Part shown: positions 1-8,430 of the stretch, in pieces | Layout: every line of letters begins with the position of its first letter | Numbering within the stretch: position 1 is the first letter of the stretch | Source of the DNA: a virus | IMG/VR virus record: IMGVR_UViG_3300042934_000204 | Location: 1-33,714 of that record | DNA length: 33,714 nucleotides | Strand: one strand, 5' to 3' | The notes under the pieces: model-generated | Told to the model about the DNA's origin: nothing | Seen by the model: only the letters and a program-made list of their open reading frames with translations | Database searches by the model: none | Translations under genes and position numbers: made by a program

Positions 1-191
1 GTCGGTGATGGCGATAATTCTTTGAGCATGCGCTGGGTCAAGTTGGGCTCTTGTTCTTCCATGAACCACGCCGCCGGCGCCGGCGGTGGCAGGCACTGTG
101 CTGCAACTGGCTGAATCGTCGAGGAGGACTGACAGCCGCAAATCAGCAGTAGCAAGGCGATCGCGCAGGCGATCTTGATCACGTTGGGCAT
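1..191 (-). CDS. Rz1: Rz1-like o-spanin lipoprotein nested in Rz (partial)
   Basis: An ORF in a different frame inside Rz starts at ATG 191 and runs off the window edge (63 codons seen). The product starts MPNVIKIACAIALLLLICGC, a lipoprotein signal peptide with the Cys of the lipobox at residue 20. A mature part with a proline-rich stretch (CLPPPAPAAW) follows. Small, proline-rich, outer-membrane lipoproteins encoded entirely within Rz are the hallmark of lambda-type spanin pairs. No strong ribosome binding site is visible in front of this ATG, so expression may depend on Rz translation. Its stop codon is not visible. Confidence 0.82.
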   Translation of the reverse strand, partial: MPNVIKIACAIALLLLICGCQSSSTIQPVAAQCLPPPAPAAWFMEEQEPNLTQRMLKELSPSP

Positions 192-444
192 TGGTAAGTG
201 CTCGGTGGTGGGTTTGGTCGCTGGCGGTCAGCTGCTGTTCCAGGGCCAGGCGCTTGCCCTGCTCTGCCTGAACCTGGTCCGCGGCAGCGCTGCCGATCTT
301 GGCGAGGTCAGATAGATGGTCGTTGGCCTGCTCTGCCAGTCGCCCGCTGTACCGCCAGTCCTGAATCTTCCATGTCGCACTGATCGCCAGGATCAACGCC
401 ACAGCCGCGCCGGCGATGAGCAGCTTCAGAGTTCCAGGGCTCAT
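1..444 (-). CDS. Rz: Rz-like i-spanin (partial, runs off the left edge)
   Basis: Read by hand on the minus strand: 148 codons from ATG at 444 with no stop before the window edge. The product begins MSPGTLKLLIAGAAVALILA, a short N-terminal signal anchor (about residues 8-24). A long periplasmic helical region rich in Q, A, R and D follows. This is the layout of the inner-membrane spanin, which joins Rz1 to disrupt the outer membrane at lysis. The start has a Shine-Dalgarno AAGGA 7 bases upstream and overlaps the endolysin stop by 4 bases (ATGA), so the two are translationally coupled. A second ORF in the +1 frame encodes Rz1. The C-terminus is not in the window. The call rests on topology, position after the endolysin and the nested lipoprotein. 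Confidence 0.85.
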   Translation of the reverse strand, partial: MSPGTLKLLIAGAAVALILAISATWKIQDWRYSGRLAEQANDHLSDLAKIGSAAADQVQAEQGKRLALEQQLTASDQTHHRALTNAQRDQDRLRDRLATADLRLSVLLDDSASCSTVPATAGAGGVVHGRTRAQLDPAHAQRIIAITD

Positions 445-866
445 GGCACGTCCTTGAAGAAGATGTGATCGCCCAGGCGGAAGGTCTCGGTAGCATCCTT
501 GACCCAAGCCGGGGGCTTCGGCATCGAGGTCGCGTAGTAGTGCGTCGCGCCGCGGGTGATATCTGGCTCGGCGCTGGAGATCACCAGATCCGCCGCACGC
601 TGGGCCTGGGCGAACTGCTTCGGCGGAATTGGCTTGGCACCGCTCAGGTACGGATAGTTCGGGTCGTTCTTGTTCCAGCAGCTGAACTGGTACGGCTTCA
701 GGCACACGCCGGCGTAGCCCTCGCCCCACCAGGATTTTTCCTTGCCGTCGTTCACGCGGTTGCGGATCACGCAGGCCACGGCCACCTGGCCGGCGAAACT
801 CTCACCACGGGCCTCTCCCCACAGCGTGCGCGCGAGTATGTCGCGGTCTTTTTCGGTTGCGGTCAT
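441..866 (-). CDS. SleB-type cell wall hydrolase (endolysin)
   Basis: The 141-aa product matches the cell wall hydrolase SleB / Hydrolase_2 family, which cuts peptidoglycan glycan strands. The N-terminal ARTLWGEARGE motif (residues 12-22) holds the probable catalytic Glu18; QVAVACVIRNRV and the aromatic-rich WWGEGYAGVCLKPYQFSCW stretch are also typical. There is no signal peptide, so release would depend on a holin. The start has a strong Shine-Dalgarno GGAGG six bases upstream, inside a terminator-plus-RBS module. The gene lies between the tail fibre genes and Rz, and its stop overlaps the Rz start. The holin candidates are about 24 kb away at the start of the late operon, an unusual split of the lysis cassette. 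Confidence 0.9.
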   Translation of the reverse strand: MTATEKDRDILARTLWGEARGESFAGQVAVACVIRNRVNDGKEKSWWGEGYAGVCLKPYQFSCWNKNDPNYPYLSGAKPIPPKQFAQAQRAADLVISSAEPDITRGATHYYATSMPKPPAWVKDATETFRLGDHIFFKDVP

Positions 867-882
867 AACTTTCCTCCAGGCG

Positions 883-906
883 AAAAAAATCCCGCTCGGC
901 GGCGGG
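883..906 (-). terminator. Intrinsic terminator between tail fibre and lysis genes
   Basis: On the minus strand the sequence reads CCCGC, a 6-base loop, GCGGG, then a run of seven T after one A. The T run is followed within a few bases by CGCCTGGAGGAAAG, the ribosome binding site of the endolysin. Terminator and RBS are thus fused. The same layout recurs at 7353-7376. Confidence 0.75.
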
Positions 907-925
907 TTGCGGTATTGCAGGCGGA

Positions 926-1645
926 TCAGATGGTTTCTGTAGAAGCCAGCATCGGCGCAGCGATGATTTCTGTGATGGGCGGCTCAAGCGGCCAAACCGG
1001 CGCCTGATACCATGTCGGCTGAACCGTGACCTTGCCCAAGGCATATTTGTAGACCTTCCAGGCTTTCAGCGGCGCCGCCAGTGCAACCTGTTCCGCCTCT
1101 TCTTCTGGCGTGGCTTCTCCGACATCTATTCCGAAACCGATCGTGTCAATGCGATCCTGGATTCTGGCAATTTGCGTGGCCGCTCTGGCGCTGCGCGATT
1201 GCAGTTCTATCTTTGCCAGTGAGAGCGCCTGCGCGGCGATCGCAGCATCCTTCATGGCCTTTGTAATCAGCTGCGACCAGTCGATAACGCCATCCAATTC
1301 TTCTACGCCCGGACTCACCTCAGGCGGATCGTACGTCTGCCCATCGGGCATGTTTGGTGCGGGGAAAACCACAGGCCCATCCGGCACGTTTTCAAGTGGA
1401 ACCGGGAAGGCCTGCGCCTGGCTGTAGTTCCAAGGGTTTGGAAAAAGCAGAGTCAGTATCAGTTCGCCGTTGATGCGATCCACTGGCCCAACAAACCAGA
1501 GTGAGTCCACTGCGCCCTGCGGTAGGGTATCGCCCTCGCCTATTTGGGAAAGATTGAAAATGACTCCGTTGATTTTCAGTGTGTCACCGCTCTTGATAAC
1601 TTCGAATGGATCGTCTCGCCGTTGAGGGGATAGAAAAATTCTCAT
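926..1645 (-). CDS. Tail fibre assembly chaperone-like / tail protein
   Basis: A 239-aa protein with no transmembrane segment. It is likely a tail fibre assembly or accessory protein, because it directly follows the fibre gene with a 1-base TGATG overlap, the usual place for fibre chaperones. The N-terminus (MRIFLSPQRRDD) is followed by a beta-like region. Residues around 120-190 form an alanine- and glutamine-rich helical stretch (KDAAIAAQALSLAKIELQSR). The C-terminus ends with proline-rich segments (QAPVWPLEPPITE). A longer reading frame exists upstream, but the ATG at 1645 has GGAAGG before it and the coupled overlap. I do not recognise a specific family, so the function is inferred from position. 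Confidence 0.6.
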   Translation of the reverse strand: MRIFLSPQRRDDPFEVIKSGDTLKINGVIFNLSQIGEGDTLPQGAVDSLWFVGPVDRINGELILTLLFPNPWNYSQAQAFPVPLENVPDGPVVFPAPNMPDGQTYDPPEVSPGVEELDGVIDWSQLITKAMKDAAIAAQALSLAKIELQSRSARAATQIARIQDRIDTIGFGIDVGEATPEEEAEQVALAAPLKAWKVYKYALGKVTVQPTWYQAPVWPLEPPITEIIAAPMLASTETI

Positions 1646-2748
1646 CAGAACCACCTTCCCGTAGCTTTTAGATAGACATCCTTCACGTTGCCAGCGGAGA
1701 TCGCGATGCTGGCCCAGATTCGCCATAACGTAACTGTGGCGCTAACGGTTCTGTGATAACAGCCCATTACCAATGATGCGTCGTTCCGGGAAACTGTAGA
1801 GCTAATCGAAGGAGCCGCCACGAATGGCATGGGGTATGTCCACGATAATTCCGACCCAGCCTGGAACATCGACCCGGTACTTCCAGTAACTGCCTGGTCG
1901 GAGCCGTTCGCTTTAAGTGTGCAAATCATCGTGCCATCGGCGAACTTCACGTACTCGCCGTTAGCATTGCTGCCTCGCTCGATAATGGCGCCCGTTGGAA
2001 TACCTGAACTTTGTGAAACGGTGCCAAGGATATGTTCGTTGGATAACAGTCGCTCCCACGCGGTCCATGTTCCGCTGTTCGCTCGCCGCCACATTCTTCC
2101 ATCGGCGTCGGAGATCAGTATCTGATTTCCTCGGTACGGCGAGGCGTTTCGCTCTGCAACAATCACGCTGCCGTTGCTGAAGCCTGCCGGATACGTTCCC
2201 CCACCGGTAGATGCCGCCTGATAAATTCCGCTATGCAGGGAAGAGTCGATATTTACAACAGCGCTCGGACTTCCCAAACCGCAATATCCGACCGTGAGCA
2301 ATCTCCCGGCCGTGCTGTCAGTATTGGACGTCACAACGGTAGCGATCGAGGCATTACCCAAACCAAGGCCGGTGCGCGCGTCTGCCTGGGTTGCCCCTCC
2401 GGTTCCGCCCTTGATAACGGGCAAAATATCGTAGTTTCCAGTGGTTCCCAGCGCAGCTAGCTTGGTTCCGTAAGTGTTGACCAGGGCCCGAAGAGCGTCA
2501 GCCGAGTCCTTCACGTACCCCTGCATCGGCGCCAGTGCATAGACCCCGCTGGAGTTGGTCGAGCCCTGGTAGTTCGGAGAAATAGACAGTGCCGTATCGC
2601 TGGCGATGTTTGTAACTTCGTACCATCCGCCGTCCGGCCCGCGGAAAGCATCACCGACCCGGCTATTGGCGATGAATGAAGTGCCAGCGCCAATGACGGC
2701 GTTGGAATTTAGGGTGACAGAGACCGTTCCCGTTTTATACCAGGGCAT
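1645..2748 (-). CDS. Tail fibre protein
   Basis: A 367-aa protein. The N-terminal region (MPWYKTGTVSVTLNSNAVIG... about residues 1-80) looks like the small beta domain that anchors Pseudomonas phage fibres to the tail. The short helical YVKDSADALRALVNTYG segment follows. The glycine/threonine-rich VIKGGTGGATQADARTGLGLGNA motif (around 110-135) is seen in many phage tail fibres before the shaft. The rest is beta-rich and includes a segment like the fibre-tip domains that end in WRRANSGTWTAWERL. The role is probably receptor recognition, with adsorption specificity in the C-terminal half. It follows two smaller tail genes and is coupled to the putative chaperone. Confidence 0.8.
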   Translation of the reverse strand: MPWYKTGTVSVTLNSNAVIGAGTSFIANSRVGDAFRGPDGGWYEVTNIASDTALSISPNYQGSTNSSGVYALAPMQGYVKDSADALRALVNTYGTKLAALGTTGNYDILPVIKGGTGGATQADARTGLGLGNASIATVVTSNTDSTAGRLLTVGYCGLGSPSAVVNIDSSLHSGIYQAASTGGGTYPAGFSNGSVIVAERNASPYRGNQILISDADGRMWRRANSGTWTAWERLLSNEHILGTVSQSSGIPTGAIIERGSNANGEYVKFADGTMICTLKANGSDQAVTGSTGSMFQAGSELSWTYPMPFVAAPSISSTVSRNDASLVMGCYHRTVSATVTLWRIWASIAISAGNVKDVYLKATGRWF

Positions 2749-2771
2749 GAAGCAACTCCAATAATAATAAG

Positions 2772-3434
2772 TCAGGCCAGCAATTTGGCACAGAGGAACG
2801 GGCGATGGCCTTGATCAGTCCAAGCCGTGAAAGCAACGCTGTACATCATTATCCTGCCGGCAGAGTAATCAACACCAAGTGCGCATCCTCCGCCGGAGCC
2901 AGAGTTATGACAGTTCATCGCGAATGGATTCAACGAGACATATTCGCCGGCCCCAAGGACCTTGTTTATTCCCCATTTATAGCGCTGGGCATTGCTGACT
3001 TGCTCGGACCCTAGATACGTCCAACTACCTGATGCAAAGGTCACAACTACGGCTGGAGCACCGCTGTCGTAAACTAATGTAGCAGCTGTATCCCACAATC
3101 GCATACCGTATTGCGAGGTACCCATAGAAGCCCAGGCCGCAACAAAATAAAGCCCACTCAAAACCCCGTAAACAGACGAAGCTCTCATGGTAAACCCCGT
3201 CCAGCTTCCAGGCGCGCCAGAGAACCAGATCGATATAGGAACTTGTATCTGTCCGGTTTGATCTGGTCGAATAAAGACCAGCGGTGGGTCTTGGCTTGTT
3301 ATAGGTCTAGAAAAAACACCTGATGAAGTTCCAGTTCCAGAATATGTTCCCGTTGTCAGCAAACAAAGTCTTGGGGCTTCGGAATCTATTTGTACTATGG
3401 AGCTGTCATTTATGCTCTGAAAGCCGTATGTCAT
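2772..3434 (-). CDS. Tail tip accessory protein of unknown function
   Basis: A 220-aa, glycine-, serine- and aromatic-rich protein with no signal peptide or transmembrane segment. It is predicted to be mostly beta strand. It overlaps the gene before it by 4 bases (ATGA), so it belongs to the tail tip/fibre operon. Two cysteines near C176 and C185 lie in NCHNSGSGGGCALG. I do not recognise a family; similar-sized proteins sit between J and the fibre gene in other Pseudomonas siphoviruses. A role in the distal tail is inferred from position alone. Confidence 0.6.
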   Translation of the reverse strand: MTYGFQSINDSSIVQIDSEAPRLCLLTTGTYSGTGTSSGVFSRPITSQDPPLVFIRPDQTGQIQVPISIWFSGAPGSWTGFTMRASSVYGVLSGLYFVAAWASMGTSQYGMRLWDTAATLVYDSGAPAVVVTFASGSWTYLGSEQVSNAQRYKWGINKVLGAGEYVSLNPFAMNCHNSGSGGGCALGVDYSAGRIMMYSVAFTAWTDQGHRPFLCAKLLA

Positions 3435-3784
3435 GCCGCGTACCTTATTGCGTACCCTTTACAAATGACGCGGGTCTGACCAACAGCCGGACCCGCCGAT
3501 GGGTTCTTTGGAAGGATAACCACCTGACCTGCCGAGACGGTGACGAAAGGATAAGACTTCGCGTTTCCGCCCGAAGCCAATTCGGTGTCCTGAACATCTT
3601 GCAGCCTGGTAGGGATTATCATGAAAACGCAGTTGGCAGGATTAAACCCTGGAATGTTTAGGGTGTAGCTTGGAGTGCTACCGCTGAAATCAATAACTCC
3701 TTGCCAGATCACCTGGTAAGTGAAGGTGGTTGTGTCCATGGCGAGGTTTCCGTTTTCATCCCATACCCTTGCGCCGTAACTCAT
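3431..3784 (-). CDS. Small tail protein, DUF6453-like
   Basis: A 117-aa protein beginning MSYGARVWDENGNLAMDTTT. This opening (x-G-x-x-V-W-D-x-x-G-N) is typical of small proteins encoded right after the J-type tip gene and, from memory, resembles the DUF6453 group. It is beta-rich with no transmembrane segment. Its start overlaps the stop of J (ATGA, 3781-3784), and its stop overlaps the next gene in the same way. It is probably a distal tail component or decoration of the tip. The family name is a recollection rather than a checked match. Confidence 0.6.
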   Translation of the reverse strand: MSYGARVWDENGNLAMDTTTFTYQVIWQGVIDFSGSTPSYTLNIPGFNPANCVFMIIPTRLQDVQDTELASGGNAKSYPFVTVSAGQVVILPKNPSAGPAVGQTRVICKGYAIRYAA

Positions 3785-6700
3785 GCGTCGAGATCTCCAA
3801 GCTGCACCCGCTTAACGCCGTTCTGGTCAAAGACCTTGATGGCCCGGTTCGTCATGGTCAGGCGCCCACCACCAGGTGCCGGACCGTTGAATTCCAAATT
3901 CCCGGCCTTATCCAGGCGCCAGCCCTGCACGCCGGCGGTGTAATTGTCGGATTGCAGGTACTGACCGATCTTCAGCATCGTGATGCTGCCGTTTTCGATA
4001 AAGGCCGAGTTCATGAACACCTGGCCACCCTGTACCGCGAACGGAACCGAGACGGCTCCGCCCGCAAGCGTGTTCACGATCGCGAAACGGTCAGCGCTCA
4101 CCAGGAACTGGCTTTGCAGGCCGGCCGGCCCATTTTCGATGCCAAGGCCTACCCCTGCAGCGATGTACTGCCCGGTCCCGGAGTTGTATTGCATCTTGAC
4201 GGACCAGCTCGCCGAAACCTTGCCGTCCACGTCGTTGATGATCGAGGTGTTCTGCTGTATCGCGGTCTGCTGCTGTCCGACGGTGGTGCTCAGTTGGCTA
4301 AGTTGTTGCGCTGTGGCCTGCTGATTGGTCACTACCACTTCTTCAAGCAAGGTGACGTTCGCCGAGTTTTCCGCCACCTCTGCATCCAGAGTCGTCAAGC
4401 GACGGGCCGAAGCTTCGTTTTCCGATGCCCTGACCTTCTCCTCTGTCGCGATGGCTGCCGTGCTGGTCCACCCCTTGATGGCGTCGGCAAGGTCGCCCTC
4501 ACCGTTGTCATCCCTCCAAGAAGCTTGCAGCGCCTGGAAGGAGGTGGCCGTGGCTTCCAGTTCTGTGATGTTTACGGTGTTGGTCGCTACCTGCTGCGCC
4601 AGGCCATTGTTGGCTTCCACGGACTGCCCCACGTCGAGCCAGTAAGTGACGTTCGGCGGCGGCGTGTTGATCGGAACCTGGATTTTCGCCTGGTAGATGC
4701 GGCCATCCCCAACGACCATCTCTCCTGGTTCATACACTTCCGCCGGCTTGTAAGCAGAAAGCCCATCGAGCGCATCGATCTGGTCCTGAAGGCCCGGGAT
4801 CTTGTTGATCTCGTCCAGCAGCTCCTGGCCCAGCTCGGTTTCGGTGATCTGCCCCTCGATCATGTCCAGAATCGGACCCGCATCCGAGCTAGCCTGGCCC
4901 ATTACGCCATTGGCCACCGGGTACCAAGGCCCGATGTTCCCGGTCCGGTCGACCAGGCGCGCCCAGAAAAAGAACGTAGCCCCGGCCAGCAGGCTTTGCA
5001 TGCTGTAGTCGCTCTGGGGATAAGCTAGGTCCGCCAGCTTCGTGGCGTTCGTCAAGACGTTGGTTGGCCCGTACCAGATCTCGGTCCGCTGCGTGTCCTC
5101 GGCGCCAGCAGGGAAACCCCACTTCAGGCTGATGCCGAACAGCAACGACGTTGCCGTCAGGCTGGTGACCGCCGGCGGCAGGCCTTCTTTACCCTTGAGT
5201 TCGGTCAACACCGAGTTGCGCCAGATCGACGAGATGTCGAAAGCACTCACGGCGCGGACGCGCGCCACGTAAGAGCCGGCATAAATGCCGACCACGTCTA
5301 CGTTGGTGGATCCGGTGCGCTGGACCTTGATCCAGTTGCCGCTGTCCTTGCGCCATTCGATGTCATAGGCAACCGCGCCTTCCACAGCGGGCCAACTGAT
5401 GGTCATTGTGGCGACTGCCAACCCTTGAACAATCGAAGAGGTAGAAGCCAGCGTGACGCTCGCAGGCGCCGGAACGACGGTGATCGGGATCGCGCTGATC
5501 GGCCGGTCCTCCAATCGAGCACCGGTGTCGATGTAGGCGAACTTGCTCGGCTCGTACTGCAGAGCGCTGAACTCAAAATCGCCCTCAGTTGTGCGGCGAC
5601 GGCGCAGCACTCGGTATAGCGGGATCGCCAGATCGTCAGCATCGAGCGCCCACTGAAGCTGCGCCTGCGGCGCCTCGCTGTAGGCTACGGTCACCGTCAC
5701 GGCGCGGCCGGCCACGCTTTGCACGGTGCGCCCTTCAGCACGGCCGCCTGGCAGATTGATGATCAGCCGATCGCCCGGCTTCGCCAGTGTGTCGCGGTCC
5801 AGGGTAACGACCCGGCCAGCAGCAGCCGAGATCCGCCCGCCGATTTCGCGGCCGGCCAGCAGTGAGTCGGCGATCGGGATGATGTACCCAGGCAGAGCAA
5901 TCGCGCCCTCCATACCGGTCTTGAACGTGACGGTCCGGTCCAGGTTGTTGCTGAGGATGGCCCACTTACCGCGGCGCTGTGCCTCCGAGGCACGGGTGCA
6001 GCCGATGGCGCTCAGTTCGGTCGGCCGGTCGCCATAGCGGCGCTGGAGGTCCAGGTCCGAGAACGGAATGACGTCGGTGTCGAAGTTGTTGGCCGGGTTG
6101 TCGTAGCTGACCAGGGCCCGGGTGTAACGGGTCTTGGCCGAGGCGCTGCCGTACGAGAACTTCCCGTCGATGACGTTCGCCCGGGTGAAGACGTAGTCGA
6201 TATCCTGGGCGCGCGGCATGTCGGCCTGCATGATCAGCTGGCCCTGGGCCCAGTAGGTCATCCCGCGGTAGATGCCGGAGATGTCTCGCAGCAGCGTCCA
6301 GGCGTCAGCCTTGCCCTGCAGGTTCATGTCGCACAGGAAGCGCGGCTCGGTGCTGCCCAGGCCATTCGGAACAAGCTGGTCGCAGTACTGCGCGATCCGG
6401 TACAGCTCCCACTTGTCGACCATGAACGTCTTGATGCGCTTGCCCAGGCCGAAACGGTCCTCAGTGCAAATGCCGTACGTGATCCAGGCGGGGTTATTGG
6501 TCCAGGCAAGCTTCATGCTGCCGTCCCAAGTGCCGGTGTAGGTGCGGGCGATCGGGTCGTAGTTGCTCGGCACCTGCCATTTCCTGGCCTTGCACTTCAC
6601 GGTGACGGCCGGGATGTTGGTAAACTGCTCGGCGTCGAACTCGATGTAGATGAGCGCGGTGTTCGGGTAGCGCAGCTTCGCGTCGATCACCTCGGTGAAG

Positions 6701-7338
6701 CCGGCGATCAACATGGTGTCTGCGATTTTGTTGCTGTTCTGGTTGGCGGTCAGGCGGCGGACGCGGATCTGCCAGCCGATGGTGGCTTCGGGCAGGTCAA
6801 CACGGTTCGAGCGCTCATAACGGGTGGTGGTCTTGCCGTCAACGGCATCGGTCAGCACCTGCTGATAGGCACCGCCGTCGGTAGCGACATCGATTGCGTA
6901 CTCGATGCGGTAGCCGCCGATGTTGCCTTCATTGTCCTGGCGCTGGAGCGCGGGCCAGGCGAACCGCAGGCGCACGGCTGAAAGCTGGGTATTGGTGACC
7001 GAGCGAACCCATGCAGCATCGCTGCGCAGCTCGATATTCAGGGAGGTCTCGTTCTCGACCGAAGGAATCCCGGGGATGTATGTCTGATCGACCGAGCCCG
7101 AGCGCCAGTCCCACTTCACGTTCGGGAAGTTGACGTTGCCGCTGGCATCGTTGATCGGCGTGTTGTCCAGGTAGATGTCGGCTGCCGTCGGCACGCCTTC
7201 GAACTCACCCTCTCCCACCGCGATCAGCAGCTTCGCCAGGTTCGTCGAGCGCAGGCTGTCACTGGCTTCCCTCGGCGCTTTCGGTTTGCTGCTACCGCCC
7301 TTCTCGCCGTGGATATCGATCTTGCGTGCTGCGCCCAT
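3781..7338 (-). CDS. J: Tail tip / host specificity protein J
   Basis: At 1185 aa it is close to lambda gpJ in size and holds the same place, last of the M-L-K-I-J series. The N-terminus is basic and polar (GAARKIDIHGEKGGSSKPK). It is followed by the tip domain with the conserved AWITYGICTEDRFGLGKRI segment near residue 290. Two fibronectin type III-like repeats lie at about 620-810. A helical TNTVNITELEATATSFQ region and a DUF1983-like C-terminal part (about 1050-1160, with FMNSAFIENGSITMLKIG) complete it. The protein forms the tail tip and contacts the receptor. The start has GGAGG five bases upstream in a terminator-plus-RBS module. Confidence 0.93.
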   Translation of the reverse strand: MGAARKIDIHGEKGGSSKPKAPREASDSLRSTNLAKLLIAVGEGEFEGVPTAADIYLDNTPINDASGNVNFPNVKWDWRSGSVDQTYIPGIPSVENETSLNIELRSDAAWVRSVTNTQLSAVRLRFAWPALQRQDNEGNIGGYRIEYAIDVATDGGAYQQVLTDAVDGKTTTRYERSNRVDLPEATIGWQIRVRRLTANQNSNKIADTMLIAGFTEVIDAKLRYPNTALIYIEFDAEQFTNIPAVTVKCKARKWQVPSNYDPIARTYTGTWDGSMKLAWTNNPAWITYGICTEDRFGLGKRIKTFMVDKWELYRIAQYCDQLVPNGLGSTEPRFLCDMNLQGKADAWTLLRDISGIYRGMTYWAQGQLIMQADMPRAQDIDYVFTRANVIDGKFSYGSASAKTRYTRALVSYDNPANNFDTDVIPFSDLDLQRRYGDRPTELSAIGCTRASEAQRRGKWAILSNNLDRTVTFKTGMEGAIALPGYIIPIADSLLAGREIGGRISAAAGRVVTLDRDTLAKPGDRLIINLPGGRAEGRTVQSVAGRAVTVTVAYSEAPQAQLQWALDADDLAIPLYRVLRRRRTTEGDFEFSALQYEPSKFAYIDTGARLEDRPISAIPITVVPAPASVTLASTSSIVQGLAVATMTISWPAVEGAVAYDIEWRKDSGNWIKVQRTGSTNVDVVGIYAGSYVARVRAVSAFDISSIWRNSVLTELKGKEGLPPAVTSLTATSLLFGISLKWGFPAGAEDTQRTEIWYGPTNVLTNATKLADLAYPQSDYSMQSLLAGATFFFWARLVDRTGNIGPWYPVANGVMGQASSDAGPILDMIEGQITETELGQELLDEINKIPGLQDQIDALDGLSAYKPAEVYEPGEMVVGDGRIYQAKIQVPINTPPPNVTYWLDVGQSVEANNGLAQQVATNTVNITELEATATSFQALQASWRDDNGEGDLADAIKGWTSTAAIATEEKVRASENEASARRLTTLDAEVAENSANVTLLEEVVVTNQQATAQQLSQLSTTVGQQQTAIQQNTSIINDVDGKVSASWSVKMQYNSGTGQYIAAGVGLGIENGPAGLQSQFLVSADRFAIVNTLAGGAVSVPFAVQGGQVFMNSAFIENGSITMLKIGQYLQSDNYTAGVQGWRLDKAGNLEFNGPAPGGGRLTMTNRAIKVFDQNGVKRVQLGDLDA

Positions 7339-7352
7339 GCTTTCCTCCAGGC

Positions 7353-7376
7353 GAAAAAAAACCGCCTCATGGGCGG
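7353..7376 (-). terminator. Intrinsic terminator between tail genes I and J
   Basis: On the minus strand CCGCC, a 5-base loop and GGCGG are followed by a run of eight T, then CGCCTGGAGGAAAGC and the J start codon. This is nearly identical in its T run and RBS part to the module at 871-906. It lies within the late operon, so read-through is required for J expression. Confidence 0.75.
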
Positions 7377-7395
7377 CCTGCTTGCTGCTGTGTGG

Positions 7396-7986
7396 TTACG
7401 CTTTGTCTCCGGCATAGATCGATGCGGAAATGATCATCCCGCCCCACCGGCGTTCGCCGATGCAGATCGGGACGGGGTTACCGCTGGCCGTGGTGTTCTT
7501 GGCGCTGCCGAAGGCGTAGGAAGGTGCGTTCTCAGGCCCGGCGCTCTGCTTGAGGCCCGAGGCCTGGGGGCTGAGCATCTGGATTACGCCGCCGGCGACG
7601 AGACCGACGCCGAGTTGCACAGCCCAGGTCTGCCCGAAATAGGAGCCGGCGACGATCAGCACAGCGCCGATAATGGTCTGAAGAAGACCGGCCCGCTTGC
7701 TCCCGGAAACCACCGGGACGATGCGAATCTCTTGCGCTCCGCCGAGAGCAAAGTCCTTTTCGGCCACGTTCTGCCGGTTCCGGAAGATCGCGAAACGCAG
7801 GCCCTTTCGTTCAAGGTCCCTGATCGCCGCCTCAAATCCCTCCAGGGTGCACTTGAGCGCCTTGAAGGCCTCCCCCACGGACTTACTGCCAAGTTCACGA
7901 TAGTGAACACGGCCAAAGAGCTTGATAAGCGGGCCAGAAAGAAGAATGGTGGTCATGGCTGGGTTGTTGCTGAGTGTGGCTGCCAA
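7396..7986 (-). CDS. I: Tail assembly protein I, TTG start
   Basis: A 196-aa protein of the lambda tail assembly protein I family. The N-terminal ubiquitin-like half includes ILLSGPLIKLFGRVHYREL, followed by the LRFAIFRNRQNVAEKDFAL segment. A glycine-rich hydrophobic stretch lies at about 105-140 (LLQTIIGAVLIVAGSYFG, LGVGLVAGGVIQML). It acts in assembly of the tail tip and is not part of the lambda virion. The start chosen is TTG at 7986 because CCGGAG lies seven bases before it; an ATG ten codons later has no good ribosome binding site. A terminator precedes it and another follows it, so it forms an isolated segment of the late operon. Confidence 0.85.
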   Translation of the reverse strand: MAATLSNNPAMTTILLSGPLIKLFGRVHYRELGSKSVGEAFKALKCTLEGFEAAIRDLERKGLRFAIFRNRQNVAEKDFALGGAQEIRIVPVVSGSKRAGLLQTIIGAVLIVAGSYFGQTWAVQLGVGLVAGGVIQMLSPQASGLKQSAGPENAPSYAFGSAKNTTASGNPVPICIGERRWGGMIISASIYAGDKA

Positions 7987-8003
7987 TGCTTTTCTCCGGA
8001 CGT

Positions 8004-8024
8004 AAAAAAACCGCCCGGAGGCGG
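8004..8024 (-). terminator. Intrinsic terminator after the lipoprotein gene
   Basis: On the minus strand CCGCC, a 4-base loop, GGCGG and a run of seven T. It lies between the lipoprotein stop and the tail I ribosome binding site, again with the RBS (CCGGAG) a few bases after the T run. Confidence 0.75.
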
Positions 8025-8031
8025 CTTCTTG

Positions 8032-8430
8032 TCATTGCATGGTGGGTGATAAGTCCATGCTCATCGATGAGTCTATGGAAATTCTGAATTTCTTCGTGCT
8101 ACCGGCCTTGATTTCGGTTTCCCGCTCTTTCAGCCCACTCCCGCAGGATGATGCCGCGACAATGTGTTCACCTGGAGTAACACGGAATTTCGCGGTCTCG
8201 CCGGTACCGATTTCTGCCGCCCGGCGGCCGTCAATGCTCACCGTCGTATTGCAGCCTCCGCCCACGAAACCCTTGTCTCGAGTGACGACGAGCGTAGAAC
8301 CACCTGGCGCCGGAGCCTGGAACGCAAATAATCTGGACGATGGGACCGGGTCCGCCTCACTGGAAGGAACGGGAGAGGTCGCACACCCCGCCAGCAAAGC
8401 AACAGCTACCGCGCCTACGAACAATCTCAT
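8032..8430 (-). CDS. Moron lipoprotein with PEGA-like domain
   Basis: A 132-aa predicted lipoprotein. The signal peptide MRLFVGAVAVALLAGC has a clear lipobox (LAGC, Cys16). A Ser/Pro-rich linker and a beta-rich domain follow (GCNTTVSIDGRRAAEIGTGE...FRVTPGEHIVAASS, about 58-100), which resembles PEGA-like surface domains. The gene lies among tail genes but codes for an envelope protein. It is therefore a likely accessory gene, perhaps acting in lysogenic conversion or in blocking superinfection; this role is inferred. It is co-directional with the late operon, has CAGGAG before its ATG and ends in a terminator. No own promoter could be firmly identified. Confidence 0.75.
   Translation of the reverse strand: MRLFVGAVAVALLAGCATSPVPSSEADPVPSSRLFAFQAPAPGGSTLVVTRDKGFVGGGCNTTVSIDGRRAAEIGTGETAKFRVTPGEHIVAASSCGSGLKERETEIKAGSTKKFRISIDSSMSMDLSPTMQ

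Noticed and set aside
3730-5028. A 432-codon plus-strand frame opposite gene J
   Set aside because: It is antisense to a well-supported tail tip gene, has no ribosome binding site and low-complexity Arg/Val/Leu composition typical of a GC-rich shadow frame.
5778-5800. A third GTGTCGCG match within gene J
   Set aside because: Only the 8-bp half site matches; no palindrome, no conserved flank and no second site 32 bp away.
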